From JAVVVD01 sp036652795 (GTDB taxonomy: Bacteria; Bacillota; Clostridia; Christensenellales; CAG-138): a DNA stretch of 64,000 nucleotides. The position numbers were made by a program, and so were the translations under genes. Location of the stretch: the NCBI GenBank assembly GCA_036652795.1, contig JAVVVD010000006.1:41714-105713 (forward strand), written 5' to 3'. Below are positions 22,733 through 31,604 of the stretch, in pieces. The notes below the pieces were generated by a model that searched no databases, was not told the origin of the DNA, and was given only the letters and a program-made list of their open reading frames with translations. Every line of letters starts with the position of its first letter. Positions within the stretch are counted from its first letter, which is position 1.

Positions 22733-23848
22733 ATGAAGGATGCAAGGATAGAAAAGCTGGCAAAGAACCTGATCAATTTTTCGTGCAGGATGCAAAGAGA
22801 CGAAAATATTCTTATCGAGAGCTATGGCGATTGCAACATGCTGGTAAAGGCGCTTGTACGCGAGGCGTATGCGGTAGGTGCTAACCCGTTTGTGTGGCTG
22901 CGCAGCACCGAAGTCAACCGCGAAGTGCACAGAGGCGCGAATGCGCAGCAGCTTGAGCTGATGTCAAAGGTGGATTGTGCGCTTATGGAAAACATGCAAG
23001 CCTATATAGGTGTGCGCGGCGGCTTAAACAGTGCTGAAATGAGCGATGTGCCGGAGGATAGAATTGCATTGGTAGGCAACAGATATTCAGAACCTCTGCA
23101 CGGCAAGATACGTATACCGGGCACAAAATGGTGCGTTATGCGCTATCCAACGCCAGGCATGGCTCAGCAGGCCGGCATGAGCACTGAGGCGTTTGAGGAT
23201 TACTATTTTGATGTATGCTGCCTTGATTATTCAAAGATGAACAAGGCGATGGATGCGCTGGTAGAGCTTATGCAGCGCACGGATAAGGTGCGCCTTACTG
23301 GAACAAACACGGATATTGAGTTTTCGATAAAGGGATTGCCGGCGATAAAGTGCGCAGGCGAAATGAATATACCTGATGGCGAGGTATTTACAGCGCCAGT
23401 GGACGGCAGCATCAATGGAAGAATAAACTATAATACCCCTTCATTGTTCGAGGGCTTTACGTATGAAAATATAACGCTTACCTATAAAAACGGCAGGCTT
23501 GTGGATGCGATGGCAAACGATACACAGCGTGTGCGCAAGGTGTTTGAGCGGGACGCGGGTGCAAAGGGCGTCGGCGAATTCGCCATAGGCGTTAATCCGT
23601 ATATCACAAAGCCGATGAAGGATACGCTGTTCGATGAAAAGATAGCCGGAAGCTTTCACTTTACGCCAGGCTGCTGCTATGATGAATGCGATAATGGAAA
23701 TAAGAGCGATATCCACTGGGATTTGGTATTCATACAGACCCCTGAATATGGCGGAGGCGAAATGTACTTCGACGGCAAGCTTGTACGTAAGGACGGATTA
23801 TTTGTGCTGCCTGAGCTGTATTGCCTGAATCCAGAGAGTCTTAAATAA
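22733..23848 (+). CDS. Aminopeptidase, M29 family (AmpS/PepS-like)
   Basis: 371 residues, typical for M29 dizinc aminopeptidases, which remove N-terminal residues from short peptides in the cytosol. Supporting segments are GEMNIPDGEVFTAPVDGSINGRI (metal-ligand Glu), the central KGVGEFAIGVNPYI, and the C-terminal DIHWDLVFI. The start is ATG 22733, after AAAGGGGG; ATG 22712 has no ribosome site. The stop is directly followed by the start of the next gene (TAAATG), so the two are translated together. Substrate range is not visible in the sequence. Confidence 0.9.
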   Translation: MKDARIEKLAKNLINFSCRMQRDENILIESYGDCNMLVKALVREAYAVGANPFVWLRSTEVNREVHRGANAQQLELMSKVDCALMENMQAYIGVRGGLNSAEMSDVPEDRIALVGNRYSEPLHGKIRIPGTKWCVMRYPTPGMAQQAGMSTEAFEDYYFDVCCLDYSKMNKAMDALVELMQRTDKVRLTGTNTDIEFSIKGLPAIKCAGEMNIPDGEVFTAPVDGSINGRINYNTPSLFEGFTYENITLTYKNGRLVDAMANDTQRVRKVFERDAGAKGVGEFAIGVNPYITKPMKDTLFDEKIAGSFHFTPGCCYDECDNGNKSDIHWDLVFIQTPEYGGGEMYFDGKLVRKDGLFVLPELYCLNPESLK

Positions 23849-24874
23849 ATGCCAAATGAACTGGATAGAATAATTGAGCGACACAAACAGCGTTATCCTG
23901 CCATGCAGCCACAAGATCTGGTAAAGTTGATATACCAGAACGAATTGGGCGGCGGGCATATGATAACTGATGGTTGCGCCGCTCTTTCTCAACTGATTGA
24001 AGAATGCAGCGATTTGGCGCCGGAATATGGCGAGCAGTTCGAAGATATAGGCAATGGGCATATGCGTCTGCATCTTCGTCCTGCGCTTGCTAGCGGCGTT
24101 GCCATGACCACGCTTTGCACTATGTTTATGGCAAGCGCGGTACGGCAGCGCGGCAGCATGAAGGCACTTGTGCGCAAGTTGAATACACTGCCAGAAAGCA
24201 GCTATGTTAAAAGTTATATAAACGACGGTTGCAATATGGTAAGTCACAGTAAGAAATATAGCGATGCGTATAAACCGGCTTATCGTGTGGTGGATTCTGC
24301 ATATTCGATAATTTTTCAGCTGCTGTGCCGCATAGACACACTGCTGTGCGTTAAACCAACGGTTACGGTTGTGATCGACGGACATAGTGCCGCGGGCAAA
24401 AGCAGCCTTGGATCCCTGCTGGCTGGCTTGTATCCGTGCCGCCTGATGCACATGGACGATTTTTTTCTGCCTATGGCAAAACGAACAGCCGCCCGCCTTT
24501 CACAGCCGGGTGGTAATGTGGATTATGAGCGTTTTAAAAACGAGGTGGTGGACAACCTGTCTAGCAGCATTGCCTACCGCCGCTATGACTGCGAAAAAGA
24601 CGTTATGAAAAGGATTGTGATGAAGCCTACTCGCATATTAAACGTGATAGAAGGGGCATATAGTATGCACCCGTATTTTGGCGATTATTGCGATGTGGCA
24701 GTATTTATGGACGTTGATGCCGGCAAACAGCGCGCACGGATACTTGCGCGCAACGGCGAACGCATGCAACAAAGGTATATTGATGAATGGATACCAATGG
24801 AGCATACCTACCTGGATACGTTCAATATAGCGTCAAAATGTGATTTTGAATATAAGTTTTCCTTATATATATAG
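23849..24874 (+). CDS. Two-domain protein with C-terminal uridine kinase-like P-loop domain
   Basis: 341 residues. Residues 1-165 form a helical domain that I do not recognise (LDRIIERHKQRYPAMQPQDL ... ELGGGHMI, then LHLRPALASG). Residues 170-341 are a small-molecule kinase domain: Walker A GHSAAGKSS (178-186), HMDDFFLP (201-208) and a lid-like RARILARNGERMQQRY. The kinase half resembles the uridine kinase/phosphoribulokinase class. The fusion seems to be a Clostridia arrangement, and its substrate is unknown. It abuts the aminopeptidase (stop TAA then ATG). A canonical udk lies at 43251, so this is not the main uridine kinase. Confidence 0.75.
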   Translation: MPNELDRIIERHKQRYPAMQPQDLVKLIYQNELGGGHMITDGCAALSQLIEECSDLAPEYGEQFEDIGNGHMRLHLRPALASGVAMTTLCTMFMASAVRQRGSMKALVRKLNTLPESSYVKSYINDGCNMVSHSKKYSDAYKPAYRVVDSAYSIIFQLLCRIDTLLCVKPTVTVVIDGHSAAGKSSLGSLLAGLYPCRLMHMDDFFLPMAKRTAARLSQPGGNVDYERFKNEVVDNLSSSIAYRRYDCEKDVMKRIVMKPTRILNVIEGAYSMHPYFGDYCDVAVFMDVDAGKQRARILARNGERMQQRYIDEWIPMEHTYLDTFNIASKCDFEYKFSLYI

Positions 24875-25019
24875 CCTGTGACCTCACAATATCAAAAGAA
24901 ACGAAAAAAATATTGCATAATGAGACTGAAAGGGATAATATTATTACAGATTTGATGTGCGAAATCTCGGCGTTCAGCCTTGATTATATTATTAAATTAC
25001 ATATTGGGAGGATACTAGA

Positions 25020-26033
25020 ATGACAATTAAAATAGGTATTAATGGTTTTGGACGTATCGGCAGCCTTGTGCTGCGCGCAGCAATAAACATCCCTAACATC
25101 GAAATTGTTGGTATAAATGACCCTTTTTTAGATCCGGATTATATGGCTTATTTGGTCAAATATAATACAGTACACGGCAAGTTTGAATACGATATATCGG
25201 CCAAGGACGGCAAGCTTGTGGTGAATGGCAAGGAGATTGCCGTGTTCGCTATAAAGGAACCATCGGAGATACCATGGCAGTCCTGCGGCGCGGAATATAT
25301 TGTGGAGGCTACGGGCCAGTTTACAACAATCCAGAAGGCGTCGGCCCATTTTAACGGCGGTGCCAAAAAGGTAATTATTTCCGCACCCAGCGCGGATGCG
25401 CCAATGTTCGTGATGGGCGTTAACCAGAACACATACACCAAGGATATGAATGTGGTTTCAAACGCAAGCTGCACCACAAACTGCCTTGCACCGCTTGCAA
25501 AGGTGATTAATGACGAGTTTGGGATCATAGAAGGGCTTATGACTACGGTGCATTCCATAACGGCGACACAGAAGACTGTAGACGGTCCTTCCAAGAAGGA
25601 TTGGCGCGGTGGCCGCGCGGCAGGGCATAACATAATACCAAGTTCCACGGGTGCTGCCAAGGCTGTGGGCAAGGTAATACCGGCACTTGAAGGGAAGCTT
25701 ACAGGTATGTCGATGCGTGTTCCAACGATAGACGTATCCGTAGTGGATCTTACATGCCGCTTGGAGAAGAGCGCTACCTATGACGAGATAAAGGCCGTAA
25801 TGAAGAAGGCTTCAGAATCGGAAGAATGGAAGGGTATAATTGGCTATACCGAGGACGATGTGGTTTCTTCGGATTTTTACACGGATAACCGTATATGCGT
25901 ATTCGATGCCCGTGCGGGGATAAGCCTGAACGAACATTTCGTTAAGCTGATTGCCTGGTATGACAACGAATGGGCCTATTCGGATAAGCTTCTTGACCTT
26001 GTCTGCCATATGGCGGAGGTTGACGCAAAGTAA
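25020..26033 (+). CDS. gap: Glyceraldehyde-3-phosphate dehydrogenase, NAD-type
   Basis: 337 residues. Rossmann motif INGFGRIG at the N-terminus, catalytic SNASCTTNC with Cys151, and C-terminal WYDNEWAYSDKL. The adenine-ribose position carries Asp34 (GIND), and the helper loop reads DGPSKKDWRGGRAA, both characteristic of NAD-specific glycolytic enzymes. It oxidises glyceraldehyde 3-phosphate with phosphate to 1,3-bisphosphoglycerate. GGGAGGA lies 8 bases before the start. A strong terminator follows at 26065, so it is a separate transcript from the second GAPDH gene just downstream. Confidence 0.97.
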   Translation: MTIKIGINGFGRIGSLVLRAAINIPNIEIVGINDPFLDPDYMAYLVKYNTVHGKFEYDISAKDGKLVVNGKEIAVFAIKEPSEIPWQSCGAEYIVEATGQFTTIQKASAHFNGGAKKVIISAPSADAPMFVMGVNQNTYTKDMNVVSNASCTTNCLAPLAKVINDEFGIIEGLMTTVHSITATQKTVDGPSKKDWRGGRAAGHNIIPSSTGAAKAVGKVIPALEGKLTGMSMRVPTIDVSVVDLTCRLEKSATYDEIKAVMKKASESEEWKGIIGYTEDDVVSSDFYTDNRICVFDARAGISLNEHFVKLIAWYDNEWAYSDKLLDLVCHMAEVDAK

Positions 26034-26064
26034 TAAAAGCAATAAAAGAATAATCCAAAGCAAT

Positions 26065-26113
26065 ATACCCCCCTCCTTTGCGCGAAAATGCGCTAAGCGA
26101 GGGGGTATCTTAT
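26065..26113 (+). terminator. Rho-independent terminator after gap
   Basis: A long two-part stem. ATACCCCCCTC (26065-26075) pairs with GAGGGGGTAT (26099-26108), and an inner GCGC/GCGC arm closes a GAAAAT-type loop. A T-rich tail follows. Confidence 0.9.
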
Positions 26114-26334
26114 TTCTGCGTTAAATGTATACATTATAAATAATGATTTAATTAGCATAATAAATTTAATTTGAGAACGATTTTGCGCCTACATAACTGA
26201 ATTCATTCATTGCTTGATGGCTATAAGAAAAGTATATTGGACTTTATATGCTACCTTTAATATAATTACAACTTGGGAAGTGTGCTTGTGACAAAAGCAC
26301 AAATTATGAGAATTTGTATTGGAGGGTGGAGAAG
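26114..26334. other. Intergenic region between the two GAPDH genes
   Basis: With the terminator the gap is about 300 bases. Near its right end there are short inverted repeats, GTGCTT/AAGCAC around 26283-26300 and AAATT/AATTT around 26301-26315, directly before the GGAGGGTGG ribosome site. They could form a leader hairpin. I do not recognise a riboswitch. Confidence 0.4.
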
Positions 26335-27354
26335 ATGGCTATTAAAATCGGGATCAACGGATTCGGGAGGATCGGAAGATCTGTATTGCGCATTGCCGCG
26401 GAGCAGCCGGAGAAATTCGACATATGCGGAATAAACCTGCGCAAGGCGGATATCCCGTACATGGTCTACCTAATGAAGTATGATTCCGTGTTTGGCAGGT
26501 TCAATGGAACGATTTCGGAATTGCCGGATGGAATTTGCATCAACGGAAAAGATGTAAAGGTGTTTAGCGAATCCGTAGCGGCGGATATCCGGTGGGATAA
26601 ATGCGGAGCGGAATACATAGTGGAATCAACAGGCGCATTTAACACCACAGAACTGTCAAAATCCCATTTGCTCAACGGCGCAAAAAAGGTGGTGCTCACA
26701 GCACCGGCACATGACGATGTTACGCCAACATATGTTATGGGCGTAAACCATATGCAATATAAGTCCTGCTATGATGTAGTGTCAAACGCATCATGCACAA
26801 CCAACTGCCTTGCCCCACTTGTTAAGGTGGTGCATGAGAGCTTTGGTATAGAACAGGGGCTTATGACAACGATACATTCCGCAACAGCAAAACAGAAGCC
26901 GGTTGACGCACGTGCAGGCCGCGATTATCGCACCGGGCGCTCGGTATTCAATAATATAATTCCATCTACAACAGGCGCGGCAAAGGCTTGTACGCTTGTT
27001 ATACCCGAGCTTGCTGGCAGACTCACAGGAATGTCGTTCCGGGTGCCAACAAACAATGTTTCAGTAACCGACTTAACGGCAAAGCTGGCCTGCCATACTA
27101 CATATGCTGAAGTCTGCAAAGCCGTTAAGGCGGCCTCTGAGGGCAGCATGAAGGGCATAATAGCCTATACTAACGATGATGTGGTATCGTCAGATATGCG
27201 CGGGGAAATGCACACCTGCATATTTGATGAAAAGGCCGGCATCATGCAAAATGGTGATTTTGTTAAGCTGATCGCCTGGTATGATAACGAATGGGGCTAT
27301 TCCAACAAGGTGCTGGATCTTGTAAGCCACATGGCTCAGGTGGACGCAAAGTAA
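26335..27354 (+). CDS. Second glyceraldehyde-3-phosphate dehydrogenase, altered coenzyme site
   Basis: 339 residues, full length with INGFGRIG, SNASCTTNC (Cys154) and WYDNEWGYSNKV. It differs from the first copy at the two positions that set coenzyme choice. The NAD-type Asp is replaced (GINLRKAD, with Leu then Arg), and the Gly-Pro of the helper loop becomes DARAGRDYRTGR. In the family such changes go with NADP or dual NAD/NADP use, so this copy may be anabolic or supply NADPH; this is inference. The two proteins are clearly diverged, not a recent duplication. The start at 26335 has GGAGGGTGG upstream; an in-frame codon at 26314 lies before that site. Confidence 0.93.
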   Translation: MAIKIGINGFGRIGRSVLRIAAEQPEKFDICGINLRKADIPYMVYLMKYDSVFGRFNGTISELPDGICINGKDVKVFSESVAADIRWDKCGAEYIVESTGAFNTTELSKSHLLNGAKKVVLTAPAHDDVTPTYVMGVNHMQYKSCYDVVSNASCTTNCLAPLVKVVHESFGIEQGLMTTIHSATAKQKPVDARAGRDYRTGRSVFNNIIPSTTGAAKACTLVIPELAGRLTGMSFRVPTNNVSVTDLTAKLACHTTYAEVCKAVKAASEGSMKGIIAYTNDDVVSSDMRGEMHTCIFDEKAGIMQNGDFVKLIAWYDNEWGYSNKVLDLVSHMAQVDAK

Positions 27355-27399
27355 AATATCGCAACGCACAAGATTACTTTTAATTATCTCAATAGAATA

Positions 27400-27436
27400 C
27401 ATAGGCCGTCTGCATAATGATGCGGACGGCCTATGC
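27400..27436 (+). terminator. Bidirectional terminator between second GAPDH and MATE genes
   Basis: An 11-bp arm CATAGGCCGTC pairs with GACGGCCTATG, with an inner GCA/TGC arm around TAATGA. It separates convergent genes. Confidence 0.85.
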
Positions 27437-27445
27437 TTTATAGCG

Positions 27446-28819
27446 TCAAGCAACTTGAAGCGGAATGATCCTTCGCCTGAATGAGCGTACAAGCAATAGT
27501 GCCGATATGGCAAGCGAAGCAAACTCGGCAAGAGGGTAGGCGTACCATACCGCGGTAAGCCCATATGCCATAGCAAGTATATACGCGAGTGGCAGTATGA
27601 CAATCAACTGACGGCAGACAGAAACGATAAGGCTGTATACACCGTCGCCGATGGCGGAAAAGAACGTACCCGCCATTATGCATAGCGCGGCTGAGGGGAA
27701 GCACAGGCTAATTATGCGCAGTGCAGGGATACCTATCGAAAGCATACTTTCGGAGGCGTCAAACATGGCAAGCAGTTGGGGTGCGAATATCTCGAATACC
27801 GCCATACCAACAACCATTATTATGAGAGCATATAGTGCGCCAAGCTTGAATGCATGGAGCAAGCGCTGCTTGTTTTTTGCACCAAAGTTATAACCGATTA
27901 TTGGCATAGTGCCACTGTTGAGGCCAAACACCGGCATAAACACAAAGGATTGCAGCTTGAAATACACGCCGAGCACGCTGACGGCTGTGGGTGTAAATAG
28001 TATTAGTATTTTGTTCATGCCGAAGGTGCATATGGAGCCTATTGCCTGCATTATTATTGATGGAAGGCCAACTGCATATATCTGCTTTATTGTGCCGCCA
28101 TGCGGACGGAAGCCTTTAAGTGTAATATGCAGCAGCTTATTGCGACTGTAGACAAAGTATACGCTAAGCAGCATACCTACAAACTGGCCGCCTACCGTGG
28201 CGATGGCTGCGCCCGCAACACCCAGCGCAGGGAAGCCGAGCAGGCCAAATATCAATATAGGGTCAAATATGATGTTGATAATTGCGCCAACAAATTGAAT
28301 TATCATGGGATAAACGGTATTGCCTGTTCCCTGCAATGTTTTTTCGTTCATTACCTGAAATATGCAGAATATACTGAATGTGCCGCATATAAACAGATAG
28401 GATGTTGCGTAATCAAGTATGCTTGCTTTATCTACAAACAGCTCCATAAGCGGACGCGAGAAAAAACCGAATATAACCATGAAAACTAGCGAGCTTAACA
28501 GCGCGAGAAACTGTCCGTTTGCGGCGGCGTCGTTTGCGCCGGTTTGATCTTTTTCGCCAAGGCGGCGGGCAACAAGCGAGCTTACGCCTATGCCTGTGCC
28601 TACGGCCACAGCTATTACAAGCATCTGAAATGGAAATACAAGCGATACGGCGGTAAGTGCGTCCTCGCTGATTCGGGATACGAATATGCTGTCTACCACG
28701 TTATATAGTGCCAACATAAGCATCGACGCCATCATCGGCAGTGACATAGAGATTATAAGCTTACTGATGGGCTGAGTTCCCATTTTATTTTCTTTTATGT
28801 CTGTTGTCCTTTGGTCCAT
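27446..28819 (-). CDS. MATE-family multidrug/toxin exporter
   Basis: 457 residues with twelve hydrophobic helices. The N-terminus ENKMGTQPISKLIISMSLPMM is the usual start of the Clostridia/DinF-like MATE branch, and the second half repeats the pattern. MATE pumps expel cationic or amphipathic compounds in exchange for Na+ or H+. No Shine-Dalgarno site precedes ATG 28819. A GATAAT hexamer lies 8 bases before it, with no good -35, so this may be a weaker case of the leaderless geometry seen at other genes. There is no adjacent regulator. Confidence 0.92.
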   Translation of the reverse strand: MDQRTTDIKENKMGTQPISKLIISMSLPMMASMLMLALYNVVDSIFVSRISEDALTAVSLVFPFQMLVIAVAVGTGIGVSSLVARRLGEKDQTGANDAAANGQFLALLSSLVFMVIFGFFSRPLMELFVDKASILDYATSYLFICGTFSIFCIFQVMNEKTLQGTGNTVYPMIIQFVGAIINIIFDPILIFGLLGFPALGVAGAAIATVGGQFVGMLLSVYFVYSRNKLLHITLKGFRPHGGTIKQIYAVGLPSIIMQAIGSICTFGMNKILILFTPTAVSVLGVYFKLQSFVFMPVFGLNSGTMPIIGYNFGAKNKQRLLHAFKLGALYALIIMVVGMAVFEIFAPQLLAMFDASESMLSIGIPALRIISLCFPSAALCIMAGTFFSAIGDGVYSLIVSVCRQLIVILPLAYILAMAYGLTAVWYAYPLAEFASLAISALLLVRSFRRRIIPLQVA

Positions 28820-29033
28820 AAATAATCATTATCCAATCAATACTATTTTTTAAAATATAACAGCGCAACAAGCCATTATAGCGCTTATAATAGCGGCTAT
28901 TCTATACCTGTGCCAAGCTAAAAGTTTAAGCGTAGACAACTCTACGCCTGCATTTTTTGCTTAACGGGAAAACAAACAGCTCGCGCATATAAATGCATTA
29001 ATGGCTTAGGTTAGCATAAAGCCTATTATAACA

Positions 29034-29064
29034 CAAAAAAGACCCCGCAAGGGGTCTTTTTTTG
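29034..29064 (-). terminator. Bidirectional rho-independent terminator after ferredoxin gene
   Basis: AAAAAAGACCCC, loop GCAA, GGGGTCTTTTTTT: a 12-bp stem with a stable GCAA tetraloop and poly-A/poly-T flanks. It lies 10 bases after the ferredoxin stop. Confidence 0.92.
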
Positions 29065-29073
29065 TTTAAAAGC

Positions 29074-29244
29074 TTATTCCGCATGGGGAGCGCCAACGGG
29101 GCAGGTGGCCTCGCAAGCACCGCAGTCGATGCAGGTAGCGGGATCGATGACGTAGCGGTCATCACCCTGTGAAATAGCGCTAACGGGGCAATCAGCCTCG
29201 CAGGCACCGCAGCTGATGCACTGATCTGATATTACATATGCCAT
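29074..29244 (-). CDS. 2[4Fe-4S] ferredoxin, clostridial type
   Basis: 56 residues. Two cluster motifs are visible, CISCGACEADCP and CIDCGACEATCP, each CxxCxxCxxxCP, with the pseudo-twofold symmetry of clostridial ferredoxins. It carries electrons at low potential between enzymes such as pyruvate:ferredoxin oxidoreductase and hydrogenase, which points to an anaerobe. I start at 29244 (MAYVISDQC), with GGAGG 8 bases upstream; the longer frame lies before that site and would give an unusual extension. Monocistronic, with its own terminator. Confidence 0.96.
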   Translation of the reverse strand: MAYVISDQCISCGACEADCPVSAISQGDDRYVIDPATCIDCGACEATCPVGAPHAE

Positions 29245-29335
29245 TTGTTTAACCTCCATGTGTGTTATGTTGTGTATTATAACATGATTTTGAAAAAAAT
29301 CAACCATATTTACCTAGGAACATAAGCGCTATCCG

Positions 29336-30313
29336 TTATACCAAATCCGTTGGGATGTCATCCTCGAGAGGCAGTTGAGTGCTATCAACATCCTGATCCT
29401 GCTGTTGCTCATATGCCGGATCTTCCGAGAAATCCGCTTTTTCCTGCGTAGGGTACTGCACCGCAGGCGGCACAGGGCCTGTGGGTTGCATACCAAAACG
29501 CTTGCCGTTTACAGATAGCTCACGGAAAGGATATCCGCGAACATCCAGCGTACCATCTGGCAGCATCAGCTTGATGCGAGTGCGCTCAGTTATAACATTG
29601 TTTTCAAGCACCACACCCTCGCCATCAGGCGATTGTACATCGCGGCCAACACGCGGCATTTGCTTGCGCATGGATTCGTAGCAGTCTTGTTCATATTTGA
29701 GGCAACACATCAATCTGCCACATATGCCTGATATCTTGGTAGGGGATAGGGATAGATTTTGCTCCTTAGCCATCTTAATGGATACAGGTTGAAAGTCTGC
29801 GAGGAACGCCTGGCAGCAGACGGGCCTGCCACAGGAGCCAAGCCCCCCCAGCATTTTAGCTTCATCGCGCACGCCTATTTGGCGCAGTTCTATGCGGGTT
29901 TTAAATACGGATGCAAGGTCTTTGACAAGCTCGCGAAAATCCACACGTCCATCCGCAGTAAAGTAAAACACCACTTTGCTGCCATTGAAGGTATATTCCA
30001 CATCTACAAGCTTCATATCCAGCTTGTGCGAGGTGATTTTGTCCATGCAGATATCATAGGCTTCTTTTTCTTTTGCCCGGTTGCGCTCGCGTGTTTCACG
30101 GTCGGTTTGGTCGGCCACGCGTTCCACGCGCTTTAGTGCAGCCACAACCTGAACGTCATCCACCTCGTGCGCCCCTTGCACAACATCTGCAAATTCAACG
30201 CCGCGCGCAGTTTCAACGATAACGCCGTCGCCCGTCTGTATATCAAGTTCGCCCGGATCAAAGTAGTATACTTTGCCGCCATCCTTGAATTTTACACTTA
30301 TCACTGTTTTCAT
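29336..30313 (-). CDS. ricT: PSP1-domain protein RicT (YaaT)
   Basis: 325 residues. The PSP1 domain has CGRPVCCQAF and SGICGRLMCCLKYE, the conserved Cys-rich blocks of RicT. In Bacillus subtilis RicT works with RicA and RicF, binds [4Fe-4S] clusters, promotes RNase Y-dependent mRNA maturation and affects development. The C-terminal 60 residues are acidic and Gln/Pro-rich and probably disordered. Its start codon directly follows the holB stop (TAGATG), the conserved darA-holB-ricT order of Bacillota, so the three genes form one operon. Confidence 0.95.
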   Translation of the reverse strand: MKTVISVKFKDGGKVYYFDPGELDIQTGDGVIVETARGVEFADVVQGAHEVDDVQVVAALKRVERVADQTDRETRERNRAKEKEAYDICMDKITSHKLDMKLVDVEYTFNGSKVVFYFTADGRVDFRELVKDLASVFKTRIELRQIGVRDEAKMLGGLGSCGRPVCCQAFLADFQPVSIKMAKEQNLSLSPTKISGICGRLMCCLKYEQDCYESMRKQMPRVGRDVQSPDGEGVVLENNVITERTRIKLMLPDGTLDVRGYPFRELSVNGKRFGMQPTGPVPPAVQYPTQEKADFSEDPAYEQQQDQDVDSTQLPLEDDIPTDLV

Positions 30314-31213
30314 CTATGTTATAGCCTCCGATATTTGTGTGAACAGCCTGTCCAGCGAAGCGCCTGCAAGCTGGGATGTTCCAAGCCGCTCCAAAGCGCC
30401 CGTTAATAATACTATGATACAGCCCAATTCACCGCTTGTAAAGCGCGCGCCAAGCCGCATAATGTCATCCGGTCTATCGCAGATTTGCGGAAGCATTTTA
30501 AGCTCTTTTGCGCGTTGAATTTCGCCGGCAAGATCCAGCATAAACTCAACAGCGTCCTTTGCGTTTTCGCTCAGGGGTTTAACTGCGCAATACGCGCTGT
30601 GTCCGTCCAAAAGTGCGATAAATGCATCCTGTGCATTGCATCGTAAAGTACGGTAGTCCTCTTGGCTATATAGCCTTAGCGAGCGTTGTATGCTAATTCC
30701 TTGCGCGGCAAAAATCTGTGCGTCACGTTCAGAGGCACCGTTGAGCTTAAGGTATGCTACAACATCCTCAGGCATGGCAGATAGGCGAATGGTTTGGCAG
30801 CGCGAGCAGATTGTGGGCAAAAGCGCCGCTAGATTGCCACACAAGAGTATCAGTGTGCGCGCTGGCGGCTCCTCCAGCGTTTTTAACAGGGCATTCTGGG
30901 CATTTTCATTCATGCAGTGGGCATTTTGGATGAATATGGCCCGCCCGCCGTTGTTAAATGGGCGTATTGAAAGCTCTGCCGTGAGTGCGCGTATATCATC
31001 CACCTTGATTATTGGCTGATTTAGCTCAAAATAATCAGCGCAACTATGCGGATCGACATCGGCATTGCCCAGACAAAACAGCGCCGCAGCACGCCGAGCT
31101 AAGTCGGTGGCAAGCGGCGCATCCGTGCAGTCAAGAAAAACAGCGTGCGGAACGTGTCCGCACGCTACAGCATCAAGAAGCTGCTGTTGTGCAATTTTTG
31201 CAGTGGATGCCAT
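30314..31213 (-). CDS. holB: DNA polymerase III delta' subunit
   Basis: 299 residues. AAA+ clamp-loader features are IIKVDDIRALTAELSIRPF, RAIFIQNAHCMNENAQNALLKTLEEPP and CSRCQTIRL. The last reads as the SRC-like sensor/arginine-finger segment. The Walker A site is degenerate (VFLDCTDAPLATDLAR), as allowed in delta', which does not need to hydrolyse ATP. It helps load the beta clamp at replication forks. It overlaps darA by one base (TGATG) and abuts ricT, the usual arrangement in Bacillota. Confidence 0.95.
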   Translation of the reverse strand: MASTAKIAQQQLLDAVACGHVPHAVFLDCTDAPLATDLARRAAALFCLGNADVDPHSCADYFELNQPIIKVDDIRALTAELSIRPFNNGGRAIFIQNAHCMNENAQNALLKTLEEPPARTLILLCGNLAALLPTICSRCQTIRLSAMPEDVVAYLKLNGASERDAQIFAAQGISIQRSLRLYSQEDYRTLRCNAQDAFIALLDGHSAYCAVKPLSENAKDAVEFMLDLAGEIQRAKELKMLPQICDRPDDIMRLGARFTSGELGCIIVLLTGALERLGTSQLAGASLDRLFTQISEAIT

Positions 31214-31539
31214 CAGAATCTGTAATAGGATTCAACATCCACTATGAACACGGTGGCGCCGCCAAGCGTCACCTGAACAGGCGTGGGGGAGTTGTCGATA
31301 TAGCCGGGCATGGACGAGGGGATGACCATGTACTCCTTGCGGGTAGAGGACTTGCTTTTGATTATCCCCAGTGTTTCTTCCAGTTTATCGGGTTCGATGC
31401 CTATCATGAGCGTGGTATTGCCGCCGTGTAGAAAACCGCCGGTACTGGATATGCGGGTGACGCTGATTTTATTTTCTGTTAGTGCACGGGTAAGATGTTT
31501 AGCATCGTCGTTCTGGATTATCGCAAATATGAGTTTCAT
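31213..31539 (-). CDS. darA: Cyclic-di-AMP receptor, PII-like (DarA/YaaQ)
   Basis: 108 residues: MKLIFAIIQNDDAKHLTRAL, SVTRISSTGGFLHGGNTTLMIG and VQVTLGGATVFIVDV, the full DarA/PstA (YaaQ) signature. It is a trimeric PII-like protein that binds the second messenger c-di-AMP; its downstream partner is still unclear in most species. GAGAGGTG precedes the start. It is the first gene of the darA-holB-ricT group. In related genomes tmk usually lies immediately upstream; here a HAD phosphatase takes that place. Confidence 0.97.
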   Translation of the reverse strand: MKLIFAIIQNDDAKHLTRALTENKISVTRISSTGGFLHGGNTTLMIGIEPDKLEETLGIIKSKSSTRKEYMVIPSSMPGYIDNSPTPVQVTLGGATVFIVDVESYYRF

Positions 31540-31604
31540 GTCTGTTCACCTCTCTTTGGATAGAATGTTGTTAGATTGAGTGTGGCCATTGCCTGTTGGT
31601 TGAT

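Noticed and set aside
23798..24451. 217-codon minus-strand frame opposite the kinase fusion
   Set aside because: Antisense shadow; the plus-strand gene has an intact P-loop and is coupled to the aminopeptidase.
28924..28960. Plus-strand hairpin GCGTAGA/TCTACGC followed by six T, as a small-RNA terminator
   Set aside because: It looks like a terminator, but no plus-strand gene precedes it, and the TATAAT at 28886 has no convincing -35, so I cannot support an sRNA.
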